Below are positions 1 through 8,974 of a DNA stretch of 64,000 nt, piece by piece. The notes below the pieces were generated by a model that was not told the DNA's origin, searched no databases, and worked only from the letters and a program-made list of their open reading frames with translations. The DNA is from Candidatus Kuenenia stuttgartensis (GTDB lineage Bacteria > Pseudomonadota > Alphaproteobacteria > SMXS01), in NCBI GenBank assembly GCA_943329845.2, contig CALQFM020000002.1:45320-109319 (forward strand), in the 5' to 3' direction. The first letter of the stretch is position 1. Each line of letters starts with the position of its first letter. The position numbers were made by a program, and so were the translations under genes.

Positions 1-1339
1 GCGCGGGGTCATGGGCGCTCGAGGATTCCGCCAGCCGGGTCTGGTGCAGGATTTCGCGCCTGTCCCAGAAGGTGACGGCGATCGACGCCGCGATGCCGCC
101 ACCGGTGATGCGGGCGAAGTTCATGATGCCCGAGCCAGACGGGATCTTCTCCGGCGGCAGCCCCTGCACGGTGATCGTCACGATCGACACCATGAACGTG
201 CTCAGCGCCACTCCTTGCACCAGCAGCGGCAGCGCGAAGTCGAAGAAGCTCGCATCCGCCGTGTAGTTGGCGCGCATGAAGAACGAGACCGAGAACATCA
301 GGAACGCGAAGGATGCGCCCCAGCGCATGTCGGCCCGCGCCATCAGCTTGCTCGCCAGCGGCGACAGGATCAGCGCCACCAGCCCGCTCGGCGCGGCGAT
401 CAGCCCCGCCCACGTCGCCGTGTAGCCCTCCTGCGTCTGCAGCCACAGCGGCAGGATCACCAGGTTCGAGAAGAACAGCATGTAGCCCAGGCAGAACGCC
501 GCCGTACCGACCGAGAAACTGCTGATACTGAACAGGTGAAGGTCGACGATGGGATGGGCGTCGGTCCATTCCCACACGATCCACGCGGCGAAGCCCACCG
601 TCGAGATCGCCGCCAGGATCACGATGGTGCTGGACGAGAACCAGTCGGAGTTCTTGCCCGTGTCGAGCATGATCTGCAGGCATCCCACCCACACGATCAG
701 CAGGATCAGGCCGATCACGTCGATCGGCAGCTTGCGGATCGGCGTCTTGTAGTCCCACAGGTTGCGCCAGACGATGAACGCGCTGATCAGCCCGACGGGA
801 ATGTTGATCAGGAAGATCCAGGACCAGTGGTAGTTGTCCGAGATCAGGCCGCCCAGGATCGGCCCGCAGATCGGCGCGATCAGCGTCGTCATCGACCAGA
901 TGATCAGCGCCGTGCTTCGCCGGTGCGGCGGGAAGATCATCAGCAGCAGCGCCTGCGATCCCGGCACCAGCGGGCCGGAAACAGCGCCCTGGATCACCCG
1001 GAACACCACGAGCCCGCTCAGGCTCCACGCCATGCCGCACAGCAGCGAGGCCATCGTGAACAGCACCATCGAATAGACGAACACCTTCACCGCGCCATAG
1101 CGGCCCATCAGCCAGCCGGTCAGCGGCAGCGCGATGCCGCTGGCGATGGCGAACGACGTTAGGATCCATGTGCCCTGGTCGGCGCTGGCACCCAGATCCC
1201 CGGCGATGGTCGGGATCGACACGTTGGCGATGGTGATGTCGAGCACCTGCATGAAGGTGCCCATGGCCAGCGCGATCGAGGTGACGCCCAGCTTGAGGCC
1301 GGTAAGCGCTTTCGCCTGCCCCGGCGGCTCGGAGCTCAC
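1..1339 (-). CDS. emrB: DHA2-family multidrug MFS transporter, EmrB-like (3' end cut by window)
   Basis: Proton-driven inner-membrane drug exporter, the pump of a three-part EmrAB-type system. The visible 446 codons show repeated hydrophobic segments, an early membrane segment with the run MQVLDITIANVSI (typical DHA2 motif D1), a motif-A-like loop GRYGAVKV and an antiporter-like stretch with PGSQALLLM. The family is usually about 510 aa, so roughly 60 residues lie beyond the left edge. The GTG start at 1339 overlaps the TGA of the upstream emrA gene (GTGA), which argues for translational coupling. A second frame through the same DNA is also open but reads as low-complexity, His/Asp/Arg-rich protein and is a shadow. 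Confidence 0.88.
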   Translation of the reverse strand, partial: MSSEPPGQAKALTGLKLGVTSIALAMGTFMQVLDITIANVSIPTIAGDLGASADQGTWILTSFAIASGIALPLTGWLMGRYGAVKVFVYSMVLFTMASLLCGMAWSLSGLVVFRVIQGAVSGPLVPGSQALLLMIFPPHRRSTALIIWSMTTLIAPICGPILGGLISDNYHWSWIFLINIPVGLISAFIVWRNLWDYKTPIRKLPIDVIGLILLIVWVGCLQIMLDTGKNSDWFSSSTIVILAAISTVGFAAWIVWEWTDAHPIVDLHLFSISSFSVGTAAFCLGYMLFFSNLVILPLWLQTQEGYTATWAGLIAAPSGLVALILSPLASKLMARADMRWGASFAFLMFSVSFFMRANYTADASFFDFALPLLVQGVALSTFMVSIVTITVQGLPPEKIPSGSGIMNFARITGGGIAASIAVTFWDRREILHQTRLAESSSAHDPA

Positions 1340-2478
1340 TTCCCGTCCCCGCCATTCGCGGCAATCGTCTCGGCGATCATCGCCTCCACGTCGGGACCAA
1401 CGTCATCCACCGGCTTCGACGGGATCGGCGCGTGCCGCACCTCCGTCGCGATCATCTCGCCGGACTTGTCCTTGACGTCGACGATCGCCTGCACCGACAG
1501 GCCGATGCGCAGCGGATGCTTCTTCACTTCCTCGGGGTCCAGCAGGATGCGCACCGGCACGCGCTGGACAATCTTGATCCAGTTGCCCGACGCGTTCTGC
1601 GGCGGTAGCAGCGCGAAGGCGCTGCCGCTACCCGCCGAGAAGCCCGCCACCTTGCCGTGATAGGTCACGTCGCCGCCATAGATGTCGGCTTCCAGCTCCA
1701 CGGACTGGCCTACCCGCATGTCGGTGAGCTGCACTTCCTTGAAATTGGCATCGACCCAGACCTCCGACAGCGGCACTACCGCCATCAGCGGGTCGCCCTG
1801 TTTGACATGCTGGCCTATCTGTACCGTCCGCTGGGCGACGGTACCGTCCACCGGCGCGATGATCCGCATATGTGACAGGAACAGCGCCGCCTGCCGTACC
1901 TTGCCGGCCGCCGCCAGCACCAGCGGATTGTCCGCCACGCCCGTGCCGCCGAGCATGGCCAGGGTCGAGTTGAGCTGCTCTCGCGCGACCGACACCTGGG
2001 CGCGCAGTTCGGCGAGTTCGTCCCGGGCGTTGTCGATATCCTCACGCGCCACCGCGCCGTCGGCGCCAAGATCGGCGCGCCGCTTGTAGCTGGACTCGGC
2101 CCGCTGCGCCTCCGCCTCGCGCTGTCGGATCAGCGCCCTCAATTCGTTGGCCCGCGAGAACAGCGACTTCACATCGCGCACCGTCCGCGCGAGTTCGGCC
2201 CTCGCGTTCGCCATCTCGATATTGGCGCGGGTCGGATCAAGATCGACCAGCAGCTGGCCGCGTTTTACGGTCTGAGTGCTGTCCGCGTGGATCGCGAGCA
2301 CCGTCGCGTTCTCCAGCGACGTCACCGCCACGACGTCGCCGGTGACATAGGCGTCGTCGGTACTTTCGTAATGGGACAGGTACAGCAGCCAGTACGCACC
2401 AAAGGCGATCAGGCCCACCACGACGATGACCCCGATGGCCGTCAGGCCGCGGCGGCGGTTGGTTTCAGGCGAAGCCAT
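1336..2478 (-). CDS. emrA: HlyD/EmrA-family membrane fusion protein
   Basis: Periplasmic adaptor linking the inner-membrane pump to the outer-membrane channel. 380 aa: a short cytoplasmic N-terminus, one membrane anchor at about residues 12-34 (GLTAIGVIVVVGLIAFGAYW), a lipoyl-like half with YVTGDVVAV, a long coiled-coil hairpin rich in Ala/Arg/Glu at about residues 75-165, then the second lipoyl half (APVDGTVA) and a beta-barrel. Length fits EmrA (about 390 aa). It lies 4 nt after the nodT gene and overlaps emrB by 4 nt, so marR-nodT-emrA-emrB is one operon. Confidence 0.92.
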   Translation of the reverse strand: MASPETNRRRGLTAIGVIVVVGLIAFGAYWLLYLSHYESTDDAYVTGDVVAVTSLENATVLAIHADSTQTVKRGQLLVDLDPTRANIEMANARAELARTVRDVKSLFSRANELRALIRQREAEAQRAESSYKRRADLGADGAVAREDIDNARDELAELRAQVSVAREQLNSTLAMLGGTGVADNPLVLAAAGKVRQAALFLSHMRIIAPVDGTVAQRTVQIGQHVKQGDPLMAVVPLSEVWVDANFKEVQLTDMRVGQSVELEADIYGGDVTYHGKVAGFSAGSGSAFALLPPQNASGNWIKIVQRVPVRILLDPEEVKKHPLRIGLSVQAIVDVKDKSGEMIATEVRHAPIPSKPVDDVGPDVEAMIAETIAANGGDGK

Positions 2479-2482
2479 TCCG

Positions 2483-3916
2483 TCACTCCCTCACGGCGGG
2501 CTGGTTCAGTCCCGCCGCTTGCGTTTCTGTTTGTTGGGGCGCGAAGTCGCCTCCCACCGCGACGAGCAGCTTTACCCGCTCCACCGCCTGCTGCGCGTTG
2601 AGCACGGCGAGTTGGCGGCGCGCGTCCAGCAATTGCGTCTCGGCGGTCAGCACCGCCAGGTAGGTCGACAGCCCGGCGCCGTAACGCCGCTCGGCAAGCG
2701 CGAACGCCTGCTCGGACGCATCGAGCGCCTTGGCCTGCTCCACCAATTCGATCCGCAGCGAGTCGATGCCCGACAGCCGGTCGGCCACCTGCTGCACTGC
2801 CGACACCACCGCGCCATTATAGCCGGCGATGGCGATGTCGATCTCGGCGATGGCACCTTCGTAGTTGGGCTTCAGCCGGGCGTCGAACAGCGGCAGGTGA
2901 ACCGCCGGCCCGGCGCCGTAGACCCCTGCCGCGCCACTGAGAAGGTGGCTCAGCCCGATGGCCTGGAAGCCTGCGAACGCCGCCAGGTTGACGTTGGGGT
3001 AGAACGCCGCCTTCGCGGCCTTCTGCCCTGAATAGGTCGCATCCACCCGCAACCGCGCCGCCAGGATGTCCGGTCGCCGCGCCAGCAGGTCGGCGGGCAG
3101 TGTCTGGGGCAGTGGCAGCACCGCCTCCGGGTTCAGCGTCGGCCTGACGATGCCCGCATAGGCCTCTGCGCCTTGCCCGGTCAGCGCCGCGATGGCGTGC
3201 ACCGCGTTGTCGCGCTCGTTGATCGCTTGCTGCCTCGAAACCCGTGCAAGGGCAAGCTGGCCTTCCGCCTGCTTCTCCTCGATCCGGCTGTCGAGCCCCG
3301 CGACCGCGCGCTTGTGCGCCAGCTCCAGCAGCCGCCCGCGCTGCGCCACCGTCCGGTCGGCGATGTCGAGCAACGCATAGGCCCGGTCCAGCCCGATATA
3401 GGCCTCGGCCAGCGCGCCGGTCAGCGCCAGCCGCGCGGCCGCCGCGTCCAGCTCGGCCGCCCCCTCGCCCGCCCGCGCCTGTTCGATCAGCGCCTTCTGC
3501 CGTCCCCAGAAATCAACGTCCCAGGAGAGGTTGCTCTGCACCGAGCCCAGCCAGTAGTGCCCGCCGCCATAGGGCGGCGGATAGATGAACCGTTCGCTGA
3601 ACCGCTGGAACTGCTCGTTGCCGTCGATCGTCACCCGGGGCAGCGCGTCGCCCCGCGCCGCGGCGGCCGACGCCTGCGCCGCGCTCACCCGGGCTAGCGC
3701 CTCGGCGAGCCGCGGATTGCCGGCAAGCGCCTGGGCCACCAGGGCGTCGAACTGCGGATCGCCCCAGTCGCGCCACCAGGCGGCAGGGGCCGTGGGCGCG
3801 GCCTCGCCATTCAGGCCAAGCTGGCTCGCCTGCAGCATCTGTCCCTTCGGCTGTGTGGCCGGCACGCAACCAGCCAGCGCGCAGGAGAGGGCGATCAGGG
3901 CAAGCGCCTGTTTCAT
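2483..3916 (-). CDS. NodT-family outer-membrane efflux lipoprotein
   Basis: TolC-like outer-membrane channel of the RND/EmrAB type. 477 aa with a lipoprotein signal: basic start MKQ, hydrophobic core and lipobox LAGC, so Cys17 should be lipidated. Two repeated halves of the outer-membrane efflux fold are visible, each with long Ala/Arg/Glu-rich helices; the stretch LPADLLARRPDILAAR near residue 275 is a family hallmark. Its ATG overlaps the stop of the marR gene (ATGA). It supplies the exit duct for the EmrAB pump encoded just downstream. Confidence 0.93.
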   Translation of the reverse strand: MKQALALIALSCALAGCVPATQPKGQMLQASQLGLNGEAAPTAPAAWWRDWGDPQFDALVAQALAGNPRLAEALARVSAAQASAAAARGDALPRVTIDGNEQFQRFSERFIYPPPYGGGHYWLGSVQSNLSWDVDFWGRQKALIEQARAGEGAAELDAAAARLALTGALAEAYIGLDRAYALLDIADRTVAQRGRLLELAHKRAVAGLDSRIEEKQAEGQLALARVSRQQAINERDNAVHAIAALTGQGAEAYAGIVRPTLNPEAVLPLPQTLPADLLARRPDILAARLRVDATYSGQKAAKAAFYPNVNLAAFAGFQAIGLSHLLSGAAGVYGAGPAVHLPLFDARLKPNYEGAIAEIDIAIAGYNGAVVSAVQQVADRLSGIDSLRIELVEQAKALDASEQAFALAERRYGAGLSTYLAVLTAETQLLDARRQLAVLNAQQAVERVKLLVAVGGDFAPQQTETQAAGLNQPAVRE

Positions 3917-4386
3917 GGCTGGCGGTCCTTCTCGCCGTCCTGCAGCTTCTCGATCATGCGCTTGAGCATGCCGATCAGCATGTCCAGATCATCGCGGCTG
4001 AAGTCCTCGAAGAGCCTGTTGACGTGGTCGACCACCAGCGGGATCGATGCATCCACAGCGGTGCGCCCATCCGGGGTCAGCGCCAGTTCGACCATCCGGC
4101 GGTCCTCGGTGCTGCGCGTTCGCTCGATCAGCCCCCGACCTTCCAGCTGATCCACCACGCGCGTCAGCGCGCCGCTGTCATGGTTGAGGTTGCGGCTGAT
4201 ATCGGCCGCCCGGTTGGCGAGCCCGTCGCGCAGCTGCATCAGGACGCACCACTGCACGAAAGTGAACTCGTGGTCCGTGAACAGTGCTTCCATGCGTGGC
4301 TGCAACAGGTTCAGCGTGCAACGCAGCAGATAGCCCACGGCATTGCGGGCGTTAAACGTCTCGGGTGTATAGTGGCCGGAAGTCAT
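3913..4386 (-). CDS. MarR-family transcriptional regulator
   Basis: 157-aa winged-helix dimeric repressor, expected to sense a toxic or phenolic ligand and control the efflux operon it heads. The DNA-binding part is visible as SRNLNHDSGALTRVVDQLEGRGLIER followed by the wing TEDRRMVELALT, the usual MarR D-x-R-x-R-like wing. ATG 4386 was chosen because it gives the usual N-terminus; an in-frame TTG 18 nt upstream would add six residues but has no better ribosome site. A palindrome sits 17-32 nt upstream of the start. Comparable to EmrR control of emrAB, by inference. Confidence 0.9.
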   Translation of the reverse strand: MTSGHYTPETFNARNAVGYLLRCTLNLLQPRMEALFTDHEFTFVQWCVLMQLRDGLANRAADISRNLNHDSGALTRVVDQLEGRGLIERTRSTEDRRMVELALTPDGRTAVDASIPLVVDHVNRLFEDFSRDDLDMLIGMLKRMIEKLQDGEKDRQP

Positions 4387-4402
4387 TAGCTGCCTGCACA
4401 AC

Positions 4403-4418
4403 AACTGCTTAGGCAGTT
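4403..4418. promoter_or_regulatory. Palindromic operator candidate upstream of marR
   Basis: Perfect inverted repeat AACTGC-TTAG-GCAGTT in the leader of marR-nodT-emrA-emrB, followed by an AT-rich TTATATAA stretch. The 16-bp size and symmetry fit a MarR dimer site, so autorepression is the likely role. This is inference from position and symmetry. Confidence 0.55.
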
Positions 4419-4603
4419 ATATAAACCGCTGATTTTCGCCGCGCAAGCGGGCGCGAACCAGCCTCGCCGTCGGTCTGAATCATAGCCATCCTGTCGCTTG
4501 CCGTGGAGAGATACCCCAGGAATTTCGTGCCGCCCCTGCATGTCCACGCGCACGCCGCATTGGGGCCCCAATCCGTCGCGATTTTGCGATTGTTGGCCTC
4601 GTC

Positions 4604-4663
4604 ATCCAGGCCGCGCGACACGACCTGTAGCCCCCAAGCCCAATCGCGTCGCGCGGCCTGGAT
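4604..4663. repeat. 16-bp perfect inverted repeat in a 350-bp gene-free stretch
   Basis: The gap between marR and the next gene (4419-4756) holds no convincing gene. Inside it, ATCCAGGCCGCGCGAC (4604-4619) is mirrored exactly at 4648-4663 with a 28-nt loop. A separate 14-bp perfect palindrome, ATTGGGGCCCCAAT, sits at 4559-4572. There is no T-tract, so the long hairpin is not a standard terminator. Function unknown: a structured RNA, a recombination scar or a repeat family are all possible. Confidence 0.5.
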
Positions 4664-4696
4664 TCTAAGTCTCTGGCTCATGACGATTGCCGCCGC

Positions 4697-4738
4697 GCCA
4701 AAGGAAAGGGCGCCGGCGGTCAGGCCGCCAGCGCCCTT
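4697..4738 (-). terminator. Rho-independent terminator after the Rieske gene
   Basis: On the minus strand AAGGGCGC-T-GGCGG pairs with CCGCC-G-GCGCCCTT (4706-4738) around a short loop and is followed by a T-rich run TTTCCTTT. It starts 18 nt past the stop codon of the Rieske oxygenase gene ending at 4757. Confidence 0.75.
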
Positions 4739-4756
4739 AAAGCCGTGACCCGATGC

Positions 4757-5971
4757 CTACTCGGCGGCCTCACGGACCGGCGTGAACAAGCTGTTGAGGT
4801 CGTCGTTGCTGGTGTCGAGAAGCTTCTGGACCCAGCCGTGGAACACCTGACCACCGCCCTCGTTGCGGCCGAAATAGACATGCTCGGTCATGCCGGCGTC
4901 GAGCGCCTTCTGCTGGCGCAGGCCGGTGCCGTAGTCCTCGTGCTGCACGACATATTCCAGCAGCTTGAACTGGTCCTCGAGGCCCTGGCGGGTTTCCTCG
5001 GTGAGTGGCTTCTCCGACAGGTACATCTGGGTGGTGAAGCTCTCGCCCACCTTCTCGCCGGGGAACAGCTGCGAGATCATCACGCCGCGCTGGCCGCCAT
5101 AGAAGGTGGCGATCGAGATGTGCGGGAAGATGGTCCACACGCCGTTCATCAGCGCCTCGACCGGCCAGTCGGTGGGATCCTGCTGCGCCAGGTCGTCCAG
5201 GCCCAGGCCTTCCGGCATCGGCAGCACGGTCGACGGCGCGCTCACCCGTGTGTGCGGGCCGAAGGAATAGAACAGCGCCCGGTTCGGGATGTTGCGGCCG
5301 AAGGTTTCTCCGTGCAGCACCGGCAGGTGGTAGAAGTCCAGGTAGCCGTCATACGCGATCTTCCAGTTCGGGCCGTTCAGCGTCCGGCTGGAGAAGAACT
5401 TCCAGTCCTCGAAATGGAAGCCTTCCAGCAGGTCGTCATAGCCCGACAGGAAGGCGTTGATGTCCAGGTCCGAGTTCGGGTCGAGGATCGCCCAGATCAG
5501 GCCGGCTCTCTCCAGCACCGGGAACGGCTTGAGCCCCAGCTCGTCCGTGTTCACCTCGCCGAAATCCTCGCGCGAGGCGACGCCGATCAGCTCGCCCTCG
5601 CGGTTGAATGTCCAGCCGTGATAGCCGCAGATGAAGCGCGACGTGTTGCCCGAACCGAGCGCCACGGCGGTGCCGCGATGGGTGCACGAATTCAGGAACG
5701 CGCGGACCTTGCCGTCCTTGCCGCGGGTCAGCAGCACCGGCACGCCAACCGCGTCCATCGCCTTGTAGTCGCCCGGGTTCGGCAGCTCGGCCGTCGGGGC
5801 CAGCATCAGCGGCATGCGACGGAAGATCAGCTTCTTCTCGCGCTCGAAACGCTCTTCGTCCGTGTAGATGTCCGCCTTCACCTTCAGCACCGAAGGCGCC
5901 AGACGCATGGTTCCGGCCTTGCCGTGCTCCAGTGCGTCCTGGGTCATCTCGATCAGGGTGGCCTTGTTCAT
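4757..5971 (-). CDS. Rieske non-heme iron oxygenase, alpha subunit (1 of 4)
   Basis: Terminal oxygenase component that uses electrons from a ferredoxin/reductase to hydroxylate or demethylate an aromatic or alicyclic substrate. 404 aa. Rieske [2Fe-2S] ligands are visible as CTH (Cys96, His98) and CGYH (Cys115, His118). The mononuclear iron site follows as DGYLDFYHLPVLH, with His215 and His220 as ligands and Asp208 as the likely bridge to the Rieske centre. ATG 5971 has GGAG 8 nt upstream. It is monocistronic, with a terminator behind it, and is divergent from the SnoaL-Rieske-hydratase genes; the 210-bp gap holds a GATCGATCGATC palindrome (6117-6128). Substrate unknown. Confidence 0.92.
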   Translation of the reverse strand: MNKATLIEMTQDALEHGKAGTMRLAPSVLKVKADIYTDEERFEREKKLIFRRMPLMLAPTAELPNPGDYKAMDAVGVPVLLTRGKDGKVRAFLNSCTHRGTAVALGSGNTSRFICGYHGWTFNREGELIGVASREDFGEVNTDELGLKPFPVLERAGLIWAILDPNSDLDINAFLSGYDDLLEGFHFEDWKFFSSRTLNGPNWKIAYDGYLDFYHLPVLHGETFGRNIPNRALFYSFGPHTRVSAPSTVLPMPEGLGLDDLAQQDPTDWPVEALMNGVWTIFPHISIATFYGGQRGVMISQLFPGEKVGESFTTQMYLSEKPLTEETRQGLEDQFKLLEYVVQHEDYGTGLRQQKALDAGMTEHVYFGRNEGGGQVFHGWVQKLLDTSNDDLNSLFTPVREAAE

Positions 5972-6181
5972 ATCCTGCGTCTCCTGAAAATCCGTTCAGC
6001 GTTCCCCGCGAAGGCGAGATCATCCGTGATAGGGGGGTTACTTGTCAATGTAAGGGCTGCCCGCGCATTCCTTGACCAATTTGCTCGCAAGCCCGGCGTT
6101 TGAGCGTTAACCTCTAGATCGATCGATCAAGCCGGCTCCTGCCCGGCACCAGGTGCGGCCTTGACTGGGGAGACAACGGCC

Positions 6182-6583
6182 ATGCTTTCTGAGGGACCCG
6201 TCGAGGACCGCGTCGCTATCCGCGAACTCGCGGAGCGCTATTGCGACGGCATCAACCGGTTCGACGCCGAGGTCTGGGGCTCGACCTGGGCCGAGGACGG
6301 CGCATGGTTCCATGCCAATGTTCGCACCGAAGGACGCGACAAGATCGTGGCCTCGTGGCTCGAATCCATGGAGCCGTTCGAGGCCACTGGATTTTTCTGC
6401 CAGATGGGCGGCGTCCAGGTGGACGGGAACAGCGCCAGGGGCCGCGTCTATAACCATCAGATCGCCCGGAAGAAGGACGGCCAGATCGTCCAGGGCGTCT
6501 ATGTTTACGACGACACCTATGTGAAGCGTGACGGCCGCTGGCTGTTCAAGGAACGGCTGCTGACGGTGCCACTATACGTTTAG
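6182..6583 (+). CDS. SnoaL/NTF2-like protein (small polyketide-cyclase-like fold)
   Basis: 133-aa single-domain protein of the NTF2/SnoaL cone fold. The helix ELAERYCDGINRFDAEVWGSTWAEDG, and the C-terminal strands ending in GRWLFKERLLTVPL, are typical. Members bind or isomerise small hydrophobic molecules; the beta subunits of ring-hydroxylating dioxygenases share the fold but are usually longer (160-190 aa). ATG 6182 was preferred over a TTG at 6161 because GGGGAG ends 9-10 nt before it. It lies 56 nt upstream of a Rieske alpha gene in the same direction, so a joint role in the same step is likely but unproven. Confidence 0.83.
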   Translation: MLSEGPVEDRVAIRELAERYCDGINRFDAEVWGSTWAEDGAWFHANVRTEGRDKIVASWLESMEPFEATGFFCQMGGVQVDGNSARGRVYNHQIARKKDGQIVQGVYVYDDTYVKRDGRWLFKERLLTVPLYV

Positions 6584-6639
6584 GCGCCGCCCGTTGGGGA
6601 CGGGACGCACCATCGCTCAGGACGAAACGGGAGACGGAC

Positions 6640-7983
6640 ATGACGGAAATCATCACCCACCCCCTCGCCATCGACGGCAAGGATCCGCGCAACGCGCGGG
6701 GCGACCGGATCTCACAGGACCGCTACTACTCGCGCGAGTGGATGCAGCGGGAATGGGATCATCTGTGGACGAAAATCTGGCACATCGCCGGCCGCGAGAA
6801 CGAGTTGCCGGATCCCGGCGACTACATCGTCCACGACTTCATGCACGAGTCGGTGATCATCGCCCGCCAGCCCGACGGCAGCCTGAAGGGCTTCTACAAC
6901 GCCTGCGGCCACCGAGCCCAGAAGCTGGTGCACACCAACGGCTCGCAGGATAGCTGGACCTGTCCCTATCACGGCTGGGTCTGGAGCACGGATGGCGGCC
7001 TGCTCGACGCGTGCGACCGCGACGATTTCCCGCAGGGCGATCCCGTCGGCAAGGTCCGGCTGATAGACGTGCGCGTCGACACCTGGGGCGGCTTCGTCTG
7101 GTACACCATGGACAACGAGGCACCGCCGCTGCTGAAGTACCTGGAGCCCATCCCAGACATCCACAGGAACTTCCCGCTGGAAAAGCTGGTGCGCGTCCTC
7201 CGGGTCCGCGTCGAGCTTCCGTGCAACTGGAAATTCTCGTCGGACAATTTCAACGAGTCCTACCACACCCGCACCGCCCATCCGCAGGTGCCGCCGATCA
7301 TCGACCAGGACCACTTCACCTCGCGCTACGAGATCTTCCCCAACGGCCACGCCCGCATCATCCAGATGGGCCGGCCATCGCTGCGCGACCGGCTGCCCGA
7401 TGGCGTGCCGCACCCGTTCGACGACCAGCTCCGCGCCTGGGACATCGATCCGGCCCGCTACGCGACCTTCGAGGACAAGGCCATCCAGGGATGGGTCGAC
7501 CTCAAGGAGGCCAAGCGCAAGCTCGGGCCGGAACGCGGCTACGACCATTTCGCCCGGCTGACCGACGAAGAAATGACCGAGAGCCCGTTTGGCGTGGTGT
7601 TTCCCAACATCGCCTTCGGCGCCAATGCCGAAGGCATGGGCTTCTTCCGCTGGGAGCCGCATCCGGACGACCCGGAGAAGTGCTATTTCGACCTTTGGGA
7701 GTTCGCCTATCCGGCGAAGAACCACTACCGCGGCCGCCTCACCCAGACCACGCTGGAGATGAAGGAGGCCGAGCTCGACTGCCGCGTCTACACCGGCCCG
7801 GAAGCTGTCGCGGACCTGAGCGACCGCGTGGTGTTCCAGGACTGGGGCCTGGCGCCCGGCCAGCAGGCCGGCTGGCGCTCGCGCGGCTATCAGGAGCCGT
7901 ACCTGGCCGCGCAGGAAACCCGCGTCCGCCGCTTCCATGAGGTGCTGCACGACTACCTCGAGGGTAAACCCCCGGGACGCTGA
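6640..7983 (+). CDS. Rieske non-heme iron oxygenase, alpha subunit (2 of 4)
   Basis: 447-aa terminal oxygenase. Rieske ligands: CGH (Cys89, His91) and CPYH (Cys108, His111). Catalytic iron ligands in NFNESYHTRTAHP are His209 and His214, with Asn205 or Glu206 at the usual bridging position. It is longer than the 4757-5971 protein and belongs to a different branch, with a 50-residue insertion after the iron site. It follows the SnoaL-like gene and precedes an enoyl-CoA hydratase gene on the same strand, so these three probably form one transcription unit. No ferredoxin or reductase is adjacent. Confidence 0.92.
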   Translation: MTEIITHPLAIDGKDPRNARGDRISQDRYYSREWMQREWDHLWTKIWHIAGRENELPDPGDYIVHDFMHESVIIARQPDGSLKGFYNACGHRAQKLVHTNGSQDSWTCPYHGWVWSTDGGLLDACDRDDFPQGDPVGKVRLIDVRVDTWGGFVWYTMDNEAPPLLKYLEPIPDIHRNFPLEKLVRVLRVRVELPCNWKFSSDNFNESYHTRTAHPQVPPIIDQDHFTSRYEIFPNGHARIIQMGRPSLRDRLPDGVPHPFDDQLRAWDIDPARYATFEDKAIQGWVDLKEAKRKLGPERGYDHFARLTDEEMTESPFGVVFPNIAFGANAEGMGFFRWEPHPDDPEKCYFDLWEFAYPAKNHYRGRLTQTTLEMKEAELDCRVYTGPEAVADLSDRVVFQDWGLAPGQQAGWRSRGYQEPYLAAQETRVRRFHEVLHDYLEGKPPGR

Positions 7984-8039
7984 TCCCGGCGCTTTGGCGC
8001 CGCAAAGCATGGCGGGCATTCTTCACGCGCGCTTGAATG

Positions 8040-8062
8040 CCGTCTCCTCCTGTGGGAGACGG
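8040..8062. repeat. Short hairpin between the Rieske and hydratase genes
   Basis: CCGTCTCC and GGAGACGG pair around a 7-nt loop in the 133-nt gap. A smaller GGCGC-TTTG-GCGCC hairpin lies just after the Rieske stop. Neither has a T-tract; they may be mRNA-stabilising hairpins or part of a dispersed intergenic repeat. Confidence 0.4.
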
Positions 8063-8116
8063 TAGCGGGAAGGATGTACCGCGATGCGAAGCGGCACAGG
8101 GAGCAGGAACGAGACC

Positions 8117-8971
8117 ATGCAGGAATTCGAGACCACCACCTACGAGATCGTGGCGCCGGGCGTGGCGCGGATCATGATGAACCGCCCGGCCATCCGGAAC
8201 GCGCAGAACGTCCAGATGACTTACGACCTCAACGAATGCTTCAACCTGGCGGCACGCGACGAGGCGGTGAAGGTGGTGATCCTGGGCGGCGCCGATCCGC
8301 ATTTTTCATCGGGCCACGACCTGTCCGGCTTCGGTGGCAAGGTGCCCGGGCGCGACTTCGAGCTGGTCGGCACCTGGGGCATGCTGTCCGAGTGGAACAT
8401 CCACAACCACTATTCCTTCGAGAAGGAAGTGTTCGTGGAGATGTGCCGCCGCTGGCGGGACTTTCCCAAGCCGACCATCGCCATGGTGCAGGGCAAGTGC
8501 ATCGCCGGCGGCCTGATGCTGGCCTGGGTGTGCGACATCATCATCGCCAGCGACGACGCGAGCTTCGTCGATCCTGTCGTCGCCATGGGCGTCTGCGGCG
8601 TGGAATACTTCGCCCACCCCTACGAACTGGGCATCCGCAAGGCCAAGGAACTGCTGTTCACCGCTGACTGGTGGAGCGCCGAGGAAGCACACCGCCTCGG
8701 CATGGTCAACCTCGTGGTGCCGCGCGCCGAGTTGCAGGACTTCAGCCTCGCCATGGCGAACCGCATCGCCGAGAAACCGGCCTTCGCGCTGAAGCTCACC
8801 AAGCAGGCGGTGAACGTCGCCCAGGACAACATGGGCAAGCGCGCGACCCAGGACACGGTCTTTGCCTTGCACCACCTGTCACACGCCCACGGCAGCGAGA
8901 TGCAGCGCAAAAGCGGCGAGCAGCAGAACTTCCGCGCAACGATGAAGAGCAAGATCGCCACCGGCTCCTGA
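8117..8971 (+). CDS. Enoyl-CoA hydratase/isomerase family protein
   Basis: 284-aa crotonase-fold enzyme acting on an acyl-CoA. The first oxyanion-hole loop is SSGHDLSGF and the second is GKCIAGGLML, followed by the typical CDIIIASDDASF strand. The usual glutamate pair of hydratases is not clearly present (the second loop reads PVVAMGVCGVEYF), so isomerase, hydrolase or retro-aldol activity is equally possible. ATG 8117 is preceded by GGAACGAG; an in-frame start at 8084 would add 11 unlikely residues. Third gene of the SnoaL-Rieske-hydratase run; it ends 3 nt from the convergent P450 gene. Confidence 0.88.
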   Translation: MQEFETTTYEIVAPGVARIMMNRPAIRNAQNVQMTYDLNECFNLAARDEAVKVVILGGADPHFSSGHDLSGFGGKVPGRDFELVGTWGMLSEWNIHNHYSFEKEVFVEMCRRWRDFPKPTIAMVQGKCIAGGLMLAWVCDIIIASDDASFVDPVVAMGVCGVEYFAHPYELGIRKAKELLFTADWWSAEEAHRLGMVNLVVPRAELQDFSLAMANRIAEKPAFALKLTKQAVNVAQDNMGKRATQDTVFALHHLSHAHGSEMQRKSGEQQNFRATMKSKIATGS

Positions 8972-8974
8972 GCG

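Noticed and set aside
9..1364. Alternative open frame across the EmrB region
   Set aside because: Protein is low-complexity with no membrane helices, whereas the neighbouring frame gives a clear DHA2 transporter.
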